This document shows, in pieces, positions 42,483 through 54,164 of a DNA stretch of 64,000 bases. Source of the DNA: Prionace glauca (lineage: Eukaryota; Chordata; Chondrichthyes; Carcharhiniformes; Carcharhinidae); assembly GCA_037974335.1 (NCBI GenBank), contig CM075760.1, positions 28,906,402 to 28,970,401 of the forward strand, written 5' to 3'. The position numbers and the translations under genes are program-made. The notes below the pieces were generated by a model. The model worked only from the letters and a program-made list of their open reading frames with translations, did no database searches and had not been told where the DNA came from. Position 1 is the first letter of the stretch; each line of letters starts with the position of its first letter.

Positions 42483-42936
42483 CTTGTAGGCTTGTACTAG
42501 GCTTGTACTCGTTGGAGTTTAGAAGAATGAGGAGAGATCTCATTGAGACGTATGAGATGATGAATGGGATGGATAGGATAAAGGTGGAAAGTCTCTTCCA
42601 GCTCAGAAAGGACAGTAGGACTAGGGGGCACAGCCTCAAGATAAAGGGGGGAGGGCGGTTTCCAACGGAGTTGAGGAAGAATTTCTTCAGTCAAAGGGTG
42701 GTGAATCTCTGTAATTCTCTGCCCGTTGAAGTGGTGGAGGCTGCCTCGCTAAATATTTTTAAGACGCGGGTTGATGGGTTTTTGATAAGCGAGGGGATTA
42801 AGGGTTATGGGGAGAGGGCGGGAATGTGGAACTGAGCCACGACAGATCAGCCATGATCTTATTGAATGGCGGGGCAGGCTCGAAGGGCCAGATGGCCCAC
42901 TCCTGCTCCTATTTCTTATGTTCTTATGTTCTTATG
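42483..42936 (+). mobile_element. CR1-A LINE, copy 7 (3' end)
   Basis: Starts near TAGGCTTGTACTCGTTGGAG, carries the coding end ([20 protein letters not shown] through [15 protein letters not shown]) in one open frame, and ends with TTCTTATG repeats. Lies between the two inverted-repeat arms. Confidence 0.93.
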
Positions 42937-43034
42937 TCACATTATTTCCCAAAACAATGTAATACTGAATCGGAATTTAAAGATTCAGTAACTTCACATG
43001 AAGTACAGGTTGTTTCATTTATATCATCACTTTG

Positions 43035-43205
43035 AATTTCATTCCAATAATTAAAGTCTGTTTATTAATCACTTCATGAAATGCGAGAGAGAGATGTTGG
43101 TGGGCCCAGTTCCCCAGTGAAGTAAAATCGGTGTAATGACATGAAATAATATTAAAACAACATCATAAAACTGACATGAACACCGGGGATTCCTGGAATA
43201 TTCTG
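43035..43205 (-). repeat. Inverted repeat, arm B
   Basis: Reverse complement of arm A, about 96% identical and about 2.07 kb away. Its surroundings do not continue the homology. Confidence 0.92.
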
Positions 43206-43474
43206 AAAGTTCTGCACGCTATTGTCAAGGAAGTTGCATAAATTTCCTGTGAGATGGGAAGAACAGAAATAATAGACACTATTTCCAGACACACACACAA
43301 GCTGCATCAATTCACAGAGTGATCCCAAATATCATAACAGACTTCTTCACCCTAAACTAATCAACATCTCAATCACGAACTATACCCTAAAAAAATCCTA
43401 ATCCCTATCCACCCACATCATTTCTCAATGTCATCACTCTCTTCAATTTCCTCCAAATAACAAAAAAAAATCAC

Positions 43475-43850
43475 ACTGACTCGAAACGTTGGCTCTATTC
43501 TCTCGCCACACATGCTATCAGACCCGTTGAGTTTTTCCAACATTCATTATTTTTGTTTCAGTTTCCAGAATCTGCAGTATTTTGCTTTTATCAAACTGAT
43601 GAACATAATTGGTGAACTAATTGTTTATCTGTATGAATTGATGATAACTGGGGAATTGGAACAACCTCGCCTGAAAATTCCTCTCCAAGACACTCACAAA
43701 CATCACTTGGACAACTCCTTTACTTCCGCTGCGTCGGAGTCCAGGAACACCCTCCCTAAGAGCACGGTCGGTGTACCTACACTGCAGGTTCTGCAGCAAT
43801 TGAATAAGGCGGCTCACCACCAGCTTACTGAATGCAATTAGCAATGGGGA
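43475..43850 (+). mobile_element. Dispersed repeat remnants
   Basis: 43475-43590 holds ACTCGAAACGTTGGCTCTAT and GTTTCCAGAATCTGCAGTAT; a related piece interrupts the VH pseudogene at 48143-48305. 43670-43850 belongs to the same family as 33530-33705 (AACACCCTCCCTAAGAGCAC, CTGCAGCAATTGAATAAGGC). Confidence 0.6.
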
Positions 43851-43999
43851 ATAAATGGAGGCCGAGGCAACGTCGCTTTCCTATCACAGAGTAATTGTAA
43901 ATATATTCCTCATTATATATGAATGAGATCTGGTGAATGAAATTATTAAATTGCAAATGGATGGTAATTGGTGAAAATAATTACTATCTTTCTGAACTT

Positions 44000-44745
44000 T
44001 TTTGTATATTCTCCTTATTCGGTCCAGTGTCATTAATTACTCAGCACTGTCTCAGTTCATGTCTAAGAAGTTCCGATATCAGTAAAACTGTGCGAGACAC
44101 TGCCTCAGTTTTATTTCACTTGACAATGTTATTTTTAAAAATGTTTATTTCACGGGATATGGGTCTGATTGGAATTTGGCATTTGACCATCCCCACATGG
44201 CACTCGGCACTAACACATTACTATTTTCTTGAACCAGGCCCCTGCTTATATTAAAATACAGCCTGGCTCTGTTAATACTCTGCTAGACCAGAGCTCAGTT
44301 TACATTGCACATGGCATTCTCTCTGGTGATGTAATATTTGATACTCACCCTATATATATTTCACTGTGGCAATTTTGTTCCTGCACTAACTATGCCTCTC
44401 TTTGAATTAGGTTTGTTTTACTCCACGGTTTTGTGAGAAGAAGAGATAATATGTTGGGATAAAAAAGATTGTTATCAGGCAAGATCCAGAAACGGGCAGT
44501 ATTGGATCACTAGTATTTTACTGTGCTGTAATTTTCTTTGTTTTTTTGTTCTTCATTGACAGTGAATGCTACTCAGGACTTGATATCCACTTTCACTGCA
44601 GCCAGCAGAAGTAGATTTCAGATTTCTTTTCCAGTGTCCAAAACCTCACACGGTTTGTCCTTGCAGAAGGATGCAGAGAATTGTGTTCTCCCAGCCACTT
44701 TAATCATTACTGGCATTGACCAGTGCAGTAAAAACTGAGACCATG
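44000..44745. other. AT-rich sequence, no gene seen
   Basis: No long open frame with gene-like composition, no repeat family recognised. Confidence 0.5.
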
Positions 44746-45340
44746 TCTAATACAATATAAACGTGGATATGGACAATTGCATAAATAAGATTGCATCGAC
44801 TTCGATACAAACAGAGAGAGATCTAAATTAATATAAACAGAGACAATGTCTCGTTTAATATAAACAGAAACATAGTGACATAGAATATAAGCAGGGACAG
44901 CGTCTAATTTAGTACAGACAGATAATATATCCAATTTACTATGTGCAAAGACAGACAACATAACATTCTACATGCAAGGTAGAATGAATTAGGGTCCAGT
45001 GGAAAATAAACGAAGGCATGGCTCATAATACGAGCTGACACAGGGTAAATTTACTGTAATATAAAGATAATGGTTCAATCCCCATGAAATTTGTAAAGAC
45101 GGCCGCTCTCCCATCAAACTCTTACAGGACAGGAGTAACATGGGGTTCGCTGCAGAATGCCAAGTCCCCTCTGTACTGGCAAATTAATAACTCCTAAATC
45201 AGGAATAGCATGAGTGAGATGCAAAGAGAATCTCCCTCTAAACTATCCAATTCAAACGTTCTTACAACATTATACTGTCTATAAACAGAGTGAAACTCCG
45301 TCTATAAATCTGTTCAAACAAAATTAAGGCAGAAAGAGCA
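44745..45340. repeat. Degenerate minisatellite (TAATATAAACAGAGAC unit)
   Basis: About 33-bp units such as TTAATATAAACAGAGACAAT and AGAATATAAGCAGGGACAGC, clear at 44745-44960 and weaker to about 45340. The reverse complement resembles units at 62320-63260. Confidence 0.7.
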
Positions 45341-46690
45341 TGGACACTCTTCTATGTAAAATCTCTCCTGCACTCTTCCTTCCGAGATCCAAGAGGCAGG
45401 TTTAAATTAGTGTTAGGTATAGGAGAAAGAGCCGTCCACACAGTTCCACAAAACACATCCAGGCCACGTACAGCAGAGATTCGATACGGATTAAATCTTC
45501 CCTGACAAAGATATATCAACCATTCATAAACCAGGAACAATGAGTTCAGACGCAGAGTAAATATTCCTCTACTCTGTCCAGTCAAATACTCCAAGGACAG
45601 GGACAACACCGGCTAAATATAGGGAAAGATTCCACATTGAATCCTTATCACCAGGTGGAACCGAGGTTAGGTGCAGAAGAAAATGTTTCAAGCATGTCAA
45701 GATCATTGATTTCTCAAGAGATCTTTTAGAGTAAATCTCAGTCATGGATTCCTATTTATTGAATTATATTCTTTTAGAAACCTGTACCTGTGGCTGAGAG
45801 AATACATTGGGCAAACATTGATTTTATCGAACCCGGGGCAGGCTCGAGGGGCTAGATGGCCTACTCCTGCTCCCATTTCTTACGTTCTTATGTTCTTTTG
45901 CTGTGGAGTGAAGACGATGAACCATCGTGGAGAGACAAGACGCAGAAACAGACAGGAGAAAGACAGAGAAAGAGATGAAACACGGGAGATGTTCTGTGTT
46001 TTCTGTGTCATTACATTTCGGGATCAGAGGGATTATTTCCTAATTCTGAACATAGATATCATCATGATATTTTTCCTCACATAACTGATGAATAAATATT
46101 GTTGAAAAACAATCATTACTGGAATCCGTTGATTGATTTGCATGGTTACCTCTATTTCTGTGCTGTGTTGGTGGGGAAATATTTGTTGTGTTTTTGTCAG
46201 TCAACAATCTAATTTGGAATTGCTATTCTTGTATTTATTTACATAAATACCTCACTGTTTACAATGAAATGTTCATGACAGAAAAAGCAGATAAACCGTC
46301 ACTTATTGATCAGTTTCAACTCAAAATAGCGATTTATTTTAAGAATTTTAACAGTTGGTTCAATATGAATAAAACTTTTTGAACATTCATAACTCTGGCT
46401 GTACTTAACTACAATAAAATAAGACATTTCATTTCAGAATTAGTTCTGAAAGTTCTGATGTCACAATTAATAAAGTATCTGTGAACAGGCTTATATTCCA
46501 CTGAATGTTAATCTGATTGAGGATTTAATCTGTTTAAACTCGACAAGTTAAATAAAAAAAACAGATCTGATGTCTGAAATATTCCTTCACAAATAGTGAT
46601 CACACTCACACGAGGGAAGAATAAAAAATGTGGTTATCAGTAAGAGATACAATTATTTTTGCTCTCTCACAGGCGACAGGGAAGCGGGTC
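45340..46690. other. AT-rich sequence, no gene seen; one CR1-A tail inside
   Basis: Only the short CR1-A tail at 45835-45898 is recognised. An exact octamer ATTTGCAT occurs near 46135, but too far from any promoter to interpret. Confidence 0.5.
45835..45898 (+). mobile_element. CR1-A LINE, copy 8 (last 64 bp)
   Basis: GGGGCAGGCTCGAGGGGCTA, then GATGGCCTACTCCTGCTCCC, then TTCTTACGTTCTTATG. Confidence 0.85.
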
Positions 46691-46868
46691 CGATTCTAAC
46701 ATTGGGTGACTGTGTGTGGTTTTCACATTCTATCCATATCCATGTGGGTTCCCTCCGAGTGCTCCAGTTTCCTTCCACAGTCCCAGGATGTGCAGGTTAG
46801 GTGGGTTGGCTGTGATAAATTGCCCCTTCGCGCCCAATGGTGTGCAAAGTAGAATCATAGAATCGCTA
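46690..46868 (+). mobile_element. SINE fragment
   Basis: TGCTCCAGTTTCCTTCCACA, then GTGCAGGTTAGGTGGGTTGG and AAATTGCCCC of the first SINE family. It ends where CR1-A copy 9 begins. Confidence 0.72.
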
Positions 46869-47197
46869 CAGTGCAGCAGTAGGACTAGGGGGCACAGCCT
46901 CAAGATAAAGGGGGGGCGGTTTAGAACAGAGTTGAGGAGGAACTTCTTCACTCAAAGGGTGGTGAATCTCTGGAATTCTCTGCCCGTTGAACTGGTGGAG
47001 GCTACCTCGCTAAATATTTTTAAGAAACGGGTTGATGGATTTTTGATAAGAGAAGGGATTAAGGGTTATGGGGAGAGGGCGGGAAGGTGGAGCTGAGTCA
47101 CGACAGATCAGCCATGATCTTATTGAATGGCGGGGCAGGCTCGAGGGGCCAGATGGCCTACTCCTGCTCCTATTTCTTATGTTCTTATGTTCTTATT
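46869..47197 (+). mobile_element. CR1-A LINE, copy 9 (3' end)
   Basis: From AGCAGTAGGACTAGGGGGCA through [20 protein letters not shown] in open frame to TTCTTATG repeats. Very close to copy 1. Confidence 0.93.
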
Positions 47198-47239
47198 CGG
47201 TTCATCAAGTCTGCTATCCGGCAGAGCATCCTTCCCAGG

Positions 47240-47435
47240 CCCAATGTAAATTGTCTATGCTAAATTTCCTGTTAGTGTCCAATAATGTGTAGGTTCGGGG
47301 GATTAGCCTGTGAATATGTATGGTTGCCCGGATCGGATGAAAGCTTGCCTAGGTAGGATGCTCTGCTGGAGAGCCCGCTGCAGAGTTATTGGACCGAATG
47401 ACCATGTTGAACTGTAGGGATTCTATGATTTTTTC
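47240..47435 (+). mobile_element. SINE 3' remnant
   Basis: AAATTGTCTATGCTAAATTT, AATGTGTAGGTTCGGGGGAT and a GGACCGAATGACCATGTTGA end typical of the first SINE family. Confidence 0.6.
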
Positions 47436-48110
47436 CTCCAAGATCAGGCAGAGCAGTGATTATATTCACATTAATCTCAGCGATTCCAAAGTATTACAAA
47501 TTATGGGGGAATTTGAATGTATAGAACATTTTACCAGATTTCATGTCGCCCCAAAGTTATTAAAATTCACTGAGGTACCTTTGCTGAATTTAGTCACTGT
47601 CCCCATGTTGTAACTAACCAGGTAAGTTGCGTACCACAAACTCCCAAAAACCTGGATGTAATAAATGGCCAACAAATTTGCGATTTTATTTGACAAATGA
47701 GGTTTTGGGTCGGACATTGGACAGAACAGATTTGCTATTCATAATTATATCAAGAGATTTGATATCCTGGCATTGATGTTAAATACGAATCTGGTTCTCT
47801 CTCTCTCTGATGATACCCATTGAGATGCTGAGGAGCACTGTTGCTGTTTTAGTTTTAGATTTCCGGAATCTGCAGCAATTTGCACTGATTTTATTGAATT
47901 TCTGGATGCGAGCGTCACTGACAAAGTTAACATTAATTGGTGATCGTGAACCATCTTGCTGAAACCTGCCCTCTGGATGGGTGACTTTCCACTGCAGGTT
48001 TAATAGAACTGGGTGGCTTTCTCGGATATTTCAGTGGTGGTGAAGGGTTATTTTCATCACATGGAACTGGAGTCTGTGTAGGACAGTCAGGGGAAAGATA
48101 GGAATACTCG

Positions 48111-48541
48111 GTTTATAGTTATTTGCAAAGAGAAGATGTTGTTTGAAGTATAAAAACAATTCTGTGGATTCTGGAATTCAAACCCAAAGAGAAAATGCTG
48201 GAAAATCTCAGCAGGCCTGGCAATATTTGTAAGAAGAGGGAACAGCTGACGTTTCGAGTCCAGATGTCCTGAGACTGTCCAGCAATTTCTCTTCACGTTG
48301 TTTTAAGTGTCTTTGGGTGGAATAAATTGATTCTGAATCTCTGGGACGGAGGAATTGTGGGTTGATCCAAGACTATCATACTGAAGGAGAGACTATAAAC
48401 ACTATCAGGGACTGGTCGGACCCAGACCATCCAGTTGCTGCCCATATTGAACATTTTGTCTTTACAGCTCAGTCTCAGGGAGCCTCAGGGATGCCCGGTT
48501 TCTGCCTCTGGCTGAGTCAACACAACCTCCGATTCGACACT
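48111..48541 (-). pseudogene. VH pseudogene (relic of a second Ig cluster)
   Basis: Aligns with the intact VH exon in the same orientation. Its left end has AGAGAAGATGTTGTTTGAAG (as at 39297). After an insertion at about 48143-48305 it resumes GTCTTTGGGTGGAATAAAT, and from 48463 has TACAGCTCAGTCTCAGGGAG, GATGCCCGGTTTCTGCCTCT and GGCTGAGTCAACACAACCTC. The middle is badly diverged and the V-end with its recombination signal is not found. It cannot encode a V domain. The leader intron lies at 48856-48950, beyond a LINE-B insertion. Confidence 0.9.
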
Positions 48542-48549
48542 TTAAACAA

Positions 48550-48855
48550 AAGCTATGAAAAGAAAACACAACTCACCCCAGACACACTCTCTCACCTTTT
48601 TCCATCAGGGACTAGGTAAAAACAAAATCTGAAGACACTACAAACCGACTCAGAAACAATTTCTTTACAGCTGCAACCAGAATTTTGAATGGATCTACCT
48701 CGCATTAAATTGATATTTTTCTAGACCCGAGCTATGACTACAACATAATATTCTTCACTCTCTCCCTTCCTTCTCTATGCACAGTATGCTCCGTCTGTAT
48801 AGTGCGCAAGACGGTGTACTAATATGTGTGGTAATAATAAATCAAATAAAATATA
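48550..48855 (+). mobile_element. LINE-B 3' end inserted in the VH pseudogene
   Basis: Decayed coding end (CTCTCTCACCTTTTTCCATC, AGAATTTTGAATGGATCTAC) and 3' UTR ending GTGGTAATAATAAATCAAAT. It sits between the VH-exon remnant and the leader-intron remnant. Confidence 0.85.
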
Positions 48856-48960
48856 TCAAAAAACATCGAGGATTATTCCCAGTGAATTGATTGCTAACAC
48901 TGGAATATTCAACAGACAGTCTAACACTGAGGCAGAAAGAGTGAGATCCATTGGAACGTC
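48856..48960 (-). pseudogene. Leader-intron remnant of the VH pseudogene
   Basis: CATCGAGGATTATTCCCAGT, GAATTGATTGCTAACACTGG and CAGACAGTCTAACACTGAGG match 39563-39645 next to the intact leader. The leader exon itself is no longer recognisable. Confidence 0.82.
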
Positions 48961-49279
48961 TCTGCCACTCCAAAAGGTGAAATTATATTTGAGCCTCTGT
49001 TATAGAGAAAAAGCACTTTGATTGTAAATCAAGTCCCTTAATTCTGTACCCCCCTTCACAAGAGAATAGACATAAAGAAGATAACATGACCTTATCAGGG
49101 TAAAAACGCCAGTCTGATTTGCACATTGCAGCAAAAATATAATCCATTTGAAGAATTATTATCGATTTATGTAACTAATTGCTGGAATAATTTTATTTCA
49201 GGGATGGGTAGCTGTCACTGTAATTTGGGACTGGATACAAAAAGGAGGGAAGAAATGGCATCATGTTATCGCGAGGCAA

Positions 49280-49560
49280 TTAATGCACAAACTTAACTAA
49301 TGTTCTCAGGACCTGACTTCGAATCCCACCACCACAGATGGTGGGATTTAAATTCAGTAAAATAAGCATCTGGAAATAAGAATCCACTTATGGTCATGAT
49401 ATCATTGTCGATTGTGTAAAAACCTACCTGCTTCACTAATGTATTTTAGAGAAGGGAATCTGCCGTCCTTACCTGGTCTGGCCTATGTGTGATCCAAGAG
49501 CCACAGCAATGTGATTGGCTCTCACTGCCTTCGGACAAGAAGTAGGCAATAAATTCTGAA
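49280..49560 (+). mobile_element. tRNA-derived SINE (second family)
   Basis: CTGACTTCGAATCCCACCAC, AGATGGTGGGATTTAAATTC, then TGCCGTCCTTACCTGGTCTG. Closer to consensus than the copy at 26150. Confidence 0.85.
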
Positions 49561-49576
49561 CAGTCAAAGGTGCCCA

Positions 49577-49885
49577 TGTCCATAGAATCATTACAGAGCA
49601 GAAGAAGGCCTTTTGGCCTAACAGGCCCAAACCCACAACATTCCCACCTCAGTCTATCCCCATCACCCCACTTATATTCCCTGCTAATTCTCTTGTCACG
49701 ATTGGACAATTCATCATCGTGGATCAACCTAAGCGGCATATCCTTGAACAATGTGAGTAAATGAGCAAGCAATTGGAGAATATGCAGACTCCACACAGAC
49801 AGACATAAACCGGGAGTCGAACCCGGGTCCCTGGCGCTTTGAGGCAGAAACCCTAACATATATGCCACCATGCCATCCACAAATT
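49577..49885 (-). mobile_element. tRNA-derived SINE (first family)
   Basis: Left end ATAGAATCATTACAGAGCAG/AAGGCCTTTTGGCC. The head is at the right with GAGTCGAACCCGGGTCCCTG (B-box complement) and ATATGCCACCATGCCATCC. Confidence 0.85.
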
Positions 49886-51443
49886 AATTCAAAAAGGACA
49901 ATCCTTATGTGATGCAATATTACACGTTAGATTTCCCCAAAGGCTCCTTTACCCTGTGAAAATTAACACTGAAAGAAAACTGGTGGACTTATAATTAATT
50001 GAGCTGACAGGGAAACATGACATCGACATCAACCTTTGACAGAGAATTTATAGAATCCGAATGGACACGGTGATCAGGAAAGTTCTTTGTCAACATCCAA
50101 ATCATTGCTGCTCATTTTATTGGCCACCGGCTGTAGAACATTCACTGGTAGTGGGAACTGAGGATATTAGGACTTTGTGGATATTGCACAATATCACAAA
50201 AAATAAATGTTTTGTCTTCCACTAAACCAGGCCGATTCTTCGCTCATTGGCAGCTATGAGAGCGACTGTTAATTAATCGAAATCAGATTGTGCTGGACAA
50301 CAGAACATGGTGCTGATCAGGTATAAGAGAGGTTGTCTTTTTAAAGAGGTGCAGAACACTGAGAATATTCCAGGAATCCGCGCTTTTCAAGACAATTGTA
50401 TGATATTATTTTAGTTTTAATTATTTTCATTTTGGGGCCATTGCACTGATCTCATTGGACTGAGGGGGTGGGGAGGTCAAAATCTCTTCCTTGCAGGTAA
50501 TGACGTTACTCACAAAGTGGCTTTAATTGTTGGAAGGACATTTATTTGGAAGTTATACAAATGAAATAGCATCTGGCCAATTTACTCGTTCGCCATATTG
50601 TTTAATCACAGTGCTGCCCTTAAAATATTTTCGAGGAAGGAATACCATTTAAAAACGTGTCTTTATTATGGGAATCAAGCATTTATTGTATAACTGGATA
50701 AGTCCCATTTAATCCTTACATATTCACGTTAATCTGTCCCACGCAGTATTTGGCAGCAGTCCAACGTGCTGCCAACTGCCCGAAGATATTTACAGGAAGC
50801 ATCTGACGGTGTTTGTTCAGTAAGTCAAAGATCTGTTTCCTTAGTACTGAACAGTTGGCTGCAAGCCAACTTCAAACTTTTAGCATTGTCAATAGAGCCT
50901 ATTTATAAACAAATCTGCCCAGCAACAACTGGAGGCAATCTAAATTATTATTTTTAAAGCTGTGAACCGATATGAATGCTTCCCATTTCATTGGAAAAGA
51001 AAGCTACCCAGATTCTCTGGCACCTTGTTAGTAACAATGATGATCTCTCCAACCCAACAATACATTGTGATGGATGGATAGAAATAAATACAGGCAGATT
51101 GTGAGAGTTGATTCAGAGAGGTGATATATCTTATACTGCATAAATATGTAGGCTGGTGTTTTATTTCACTTTATTCTTCCATGGGACGTGGGAGTCCCTG
51201 GAAAGAACAACATTTGTTTCCTGTGCTTAATTCCTTTTCAGCTGAGTGGTGTGTTAGGGCATCTCAGAAGGCATTGCCCAGTTATATATATGGCGGTCCA
51301 TCTTGAGTTACACCCTGCTGAGACCAAGTAGGGATGGCACATGCCCTTCATTGGGGAATCAGAGGGTTATCTCGTCGCTATCAGTATGAATCAAAATTTA
51401 TTGATTGAATTCAAATTCCACCTGCTGCCATGGTCGGATTTAA

Positions 51444-51486
51444 TCTCAATTTAATTTAATTTAATTTAATTTAATTTAATTTAATT
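51444..51486. repeat. (TTTAA)n microsatellite
   Basis: Eight or nine perfect TTTAA/AATTT units directly abutting the CR1-A fragment to its right. Confidence 0.93.
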
Positions 51487-52030
51487 CCAGAGATTCACCA
51501 CCCTTTGAGTGAAGAAGTTCCTCCTCAACTTCATTCTAAACTGCCGCCCCCCCCCCTATCTTGAGGCTGTGCCCTCTAGTCCTGCTGTCCTTTCTGAGAG
51601 GGAAGAATCTCTCTACCTCTACCCTATCCATCCCCTTCATTATCTTATACGTCTCGATAAGATCCCCCCTCAAACTTCTAAATTCCAACGAGTACAGACC
51701 CAGTCTATTCAGCCTCTCTTCAAAGTTCAACCCCCTCATCTCCGGTATCAGCCTAGTGAACCTCCTCTGCATTCCCTCCAAGGCCAAAATATCTTTGTGC
51801 AGGTGCGGTGCCCAAAACTGCACACAGTACTCCAGCTGCGGCCTCAGCAGTACCCTGTATAGTTGCAGCAAGACCTCCCTACTTTTCTATCCTTTCCCCC
51901 TCGCTGTGAAGGCCAGCATTCCATTCGCCTTCCTGATCACGTGCTGCACCTGCAGACTGGGTTTTTGCGACTCATGCACAAGGACCCCCAGGTCCCTCTG
52001 CACCATAGCATGCTGCAGCTTTTCGCCCTA
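51487..52030 (-). mobile_element. CR1-A-like LINE, copy 10
   Basis: Reverse-strand fragment without 3' tail, from the [12 protein letters not shown] region to the GEKLQ region. It is a little more diverged from copy 1 than the others (MKGMDRVEVERFFPLRKDS), so it is an older member. It begins exactly at the (TTTAA)n run. Confidence 0.9.
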
Positions 52031-52640
52031 GAAAAAGTAATCCTCCCACTATTATTTATTTTTGAGAATTTATTTATTTTTATTTATTTTTATGAATTTT
52101 TACTATTTATTTTTGTGAATGGAGAATTATTGGTAATATTGGCGTCAGGCGATGACCATCTCCAAAAAGGGGGAATCTGACCGTTGCCCCTTGTCACTCA
52201 ATGATATTGCAACACTGAATCAACAAGTAACAACATCTTCGAGGTTACCATTGGCTAATCGCTATGTTAGCTGGGTATATACATGCTCCAGCTGGAATAT
52301 CAGCTCAGCCTGCTGTGAGTAACCCACCCCCTAACTCCCCAAACCTGTGCACCACCTGCACGACACATATTAGGGGACAAAAACGGTTCTCTCCACTTAC
52401 TTGAAGCTCAAACAGCTCAAACAACATTCAAAAATCTTCATCCCATTCAGGCCAAAGCAGCCGGCTTGACAGGAATAACATTTGCAAATGTTCACCCCCA
52501 GCACCACACAGAGCATCATTATGTACCATCTACAAGTTTCACTTCCGAACCTCACCAAGGCTCCTTAAAAAGCCACAGGGTGGGTTGCTATTTGCAAGAA
52601 CAGGGTAACAGTTACCAGGAAATATCACCTATAAATTCCC
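52030..52640. other. AT-rich then ordinary sequence, no gene seen
   Basis: 52050-52125 is an (ATTTATTTTT)-like low-complexity stretch. The remainder shows no recognisable coding exon. Confidence 0.5.
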
Positions 52641-53065
52641 CTCCAAGTTAGTCATATACCTGATGTGGAAATATATCATCCTTCCATCACAGTCGCGGGA
52701 CCGTGATCCCAGAACTCCCTCTGTCACAGGACTGTATGGGTATCTGCACCACAGGATCTACAGCAATTCAAGAAGGTAGCTTACCACCAGTTTAGTGAAG
52801 GCAATGAGGAATAGGCAACAAAAACTGACTAGGCCAGCAACGTCCATATCCCTTAAATTAAAACATCAACATATCGATATTTGTGAATGGATGATAACTA
52901 ATGAACGCAATTGGGTATCTTTGTAAATGGATGGCAATTGGTGAAAATAAATATCAACTTTCTCAACATTTACCACCGCTTTCTCTGCGAGAAGATAGGT
53001 TCCGTTCCACAGGAGATTCATGATTCAGAAACATCACACTATCCGAAGACAAGGAAGAAGAGACG

Positions 53066-53790
53066 GCAACATAGAACATAGAACATAGAACATAGAACAT
53101 TACAGTGCAGAACAGGCCCTTCGGCCCACGATGTTGCGCCGACCAGTTACAAAACAATGACCCACTAGCCTAAACCAATCCCTTTTCATCCATAAACCTA
53201 TCCACAGATCTTTTAAACGCCCCCAAACTAGGTGCATTTACAACTGCAGCTGGCAGGGCATTCCAGTCCCTCACCACCCTCTGGGTAAAGAACCTACCCC
53301 TGACATCTGTCCTATAACTACCCCCCCTTAATTTAAAATCGTGCCCCCTCGTGCTAGCTTTCTCCATCCTAGGAAAAAGGCTATCACTATCTACCCTGTC
53401 TAAACCTCTAATCATCTTATATGTTTCAATGAGATCCCCTCTTAGCCGCCTTCTTTCCAGCGAAAACAACCCCAAATCTCTCAGTCTCTCCTCATAGGAT
53501 CTCCCCTCCATACCAGGCAACATCCTGGTAAACCTCCTCTGCACCCTCTCCAAAGCCTCCACATCCTTCCTGTAATGTGGGGACCAGAACTGCACACAAA
53601 ACTCCAAGTGCGGCCGCACCAGAGATGTGCACAGTTGCATCATGACGCTGCGACTCCTAAATTCAATCCCCCTACCAATAAACGCCAAAACTCCGTATGC
53701 CTTCTTAACAACCTTATCCACTTGATTCCCAACTTTCAGGGATCTATGTACACATACACCTAGATCCCTCTGCTCCATCTGTAGGTGTAT
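53066..53790 (-). mobile_element. CR1-type LINE 3' part (subfamily with TTCTATG tail)
   Basis: Reverse-strand copy with tail ACATAGAACATAGAACATAG, coding an open 202-aa C-terminal region: RDLGVCVHRSLKVGNQVDKV, LVRPHLEFCVQFWSPHYRKD, RGRFFTQRVVRDWNALPAAV and FKRSVDRFMDEKGL. It ends upstream at EQRDLG, so only the C-terminal third of ORF2 remains. The open frame suggests moderate youth. Confidence 0.92.
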
Positions 53791-53799
53791 CTCAATCTC

Positions 53800-54160
53800 A
53801 TTACGGGACAGGCCTTTGATAGGATGACAATTGTGTTACTCATCTGCTTGAAGACCGGAATTAACCTGAAGCGCAGTGTTTTGTTTATGTTGGGAGATAT
53901 ACATATTATAGCCATACATGGATGAATCTCAGTAAGACATTCGATACTAACATCAGGTCAGAGACGACAACATTTGGGGGTACTAAGCTCTCCATCAGAA
54001 AATTCTCAGTCTCATTTATGACACAGAAAAGGACAATTTACAACACAACTGATAGCTTCACGGACAACACTTAGGGTTGTATCAACCTCTCAAAAATTGT
54101 CCTCCTCAGTCATCAACAAATGTGAAATGTGAAGAAAAGACACCAAGCTAAAATGAATAG
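53800..54160. other. Unique sequence, no gene seen
   Basis: No open frame or repeat family recognised. Confidence 0.5.
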
Positions 54161-54164
54161 AGCA

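Larger units (their letters stand above)
39280..44000. repeat. Segmental duplication, unit 1 (intact VH and its upstream flank)
   Basis: Matches 48100-52970 over many separate stretches in the same order and orientation. Examples: CATCGATTTCTGTAACT (40223), TATTGGCCACCGGCTGT (40541), CTCATTGGCAGCTATGAGAG (40678), AGTATTTGGCAGCAATCCA (41170) and ATGGTAATTGGTGAAAATAA (43962). Confidence 0.85.
48100..52970. repeat. Segmental duplication, unit 2 (broken VH and upstream flank)
   Basis: Counterpart of 39280-44000, offset about 8.9 kb and diverged by many substitutions, indels and later repeat insertions. Examples: TTATCGATTTATGTAACT (49158), TATTGGCCACCGGCTGT (50120), CTCATTGGCAGCTATGAGAG (50243), AGTATTTGGCAGCAGTCCA (50745), ATGGCAATTGGTGAAAATAA (52930). 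Confidence 0.85.

Noticed and set aside
43000-48100. D, J or C segments downstream of the VH pseudogene
   Set aside because: Isolated heptamer-like words occur, but no heptamer-spacer-nonamer pair with a coding core and no C-domain frame was found.
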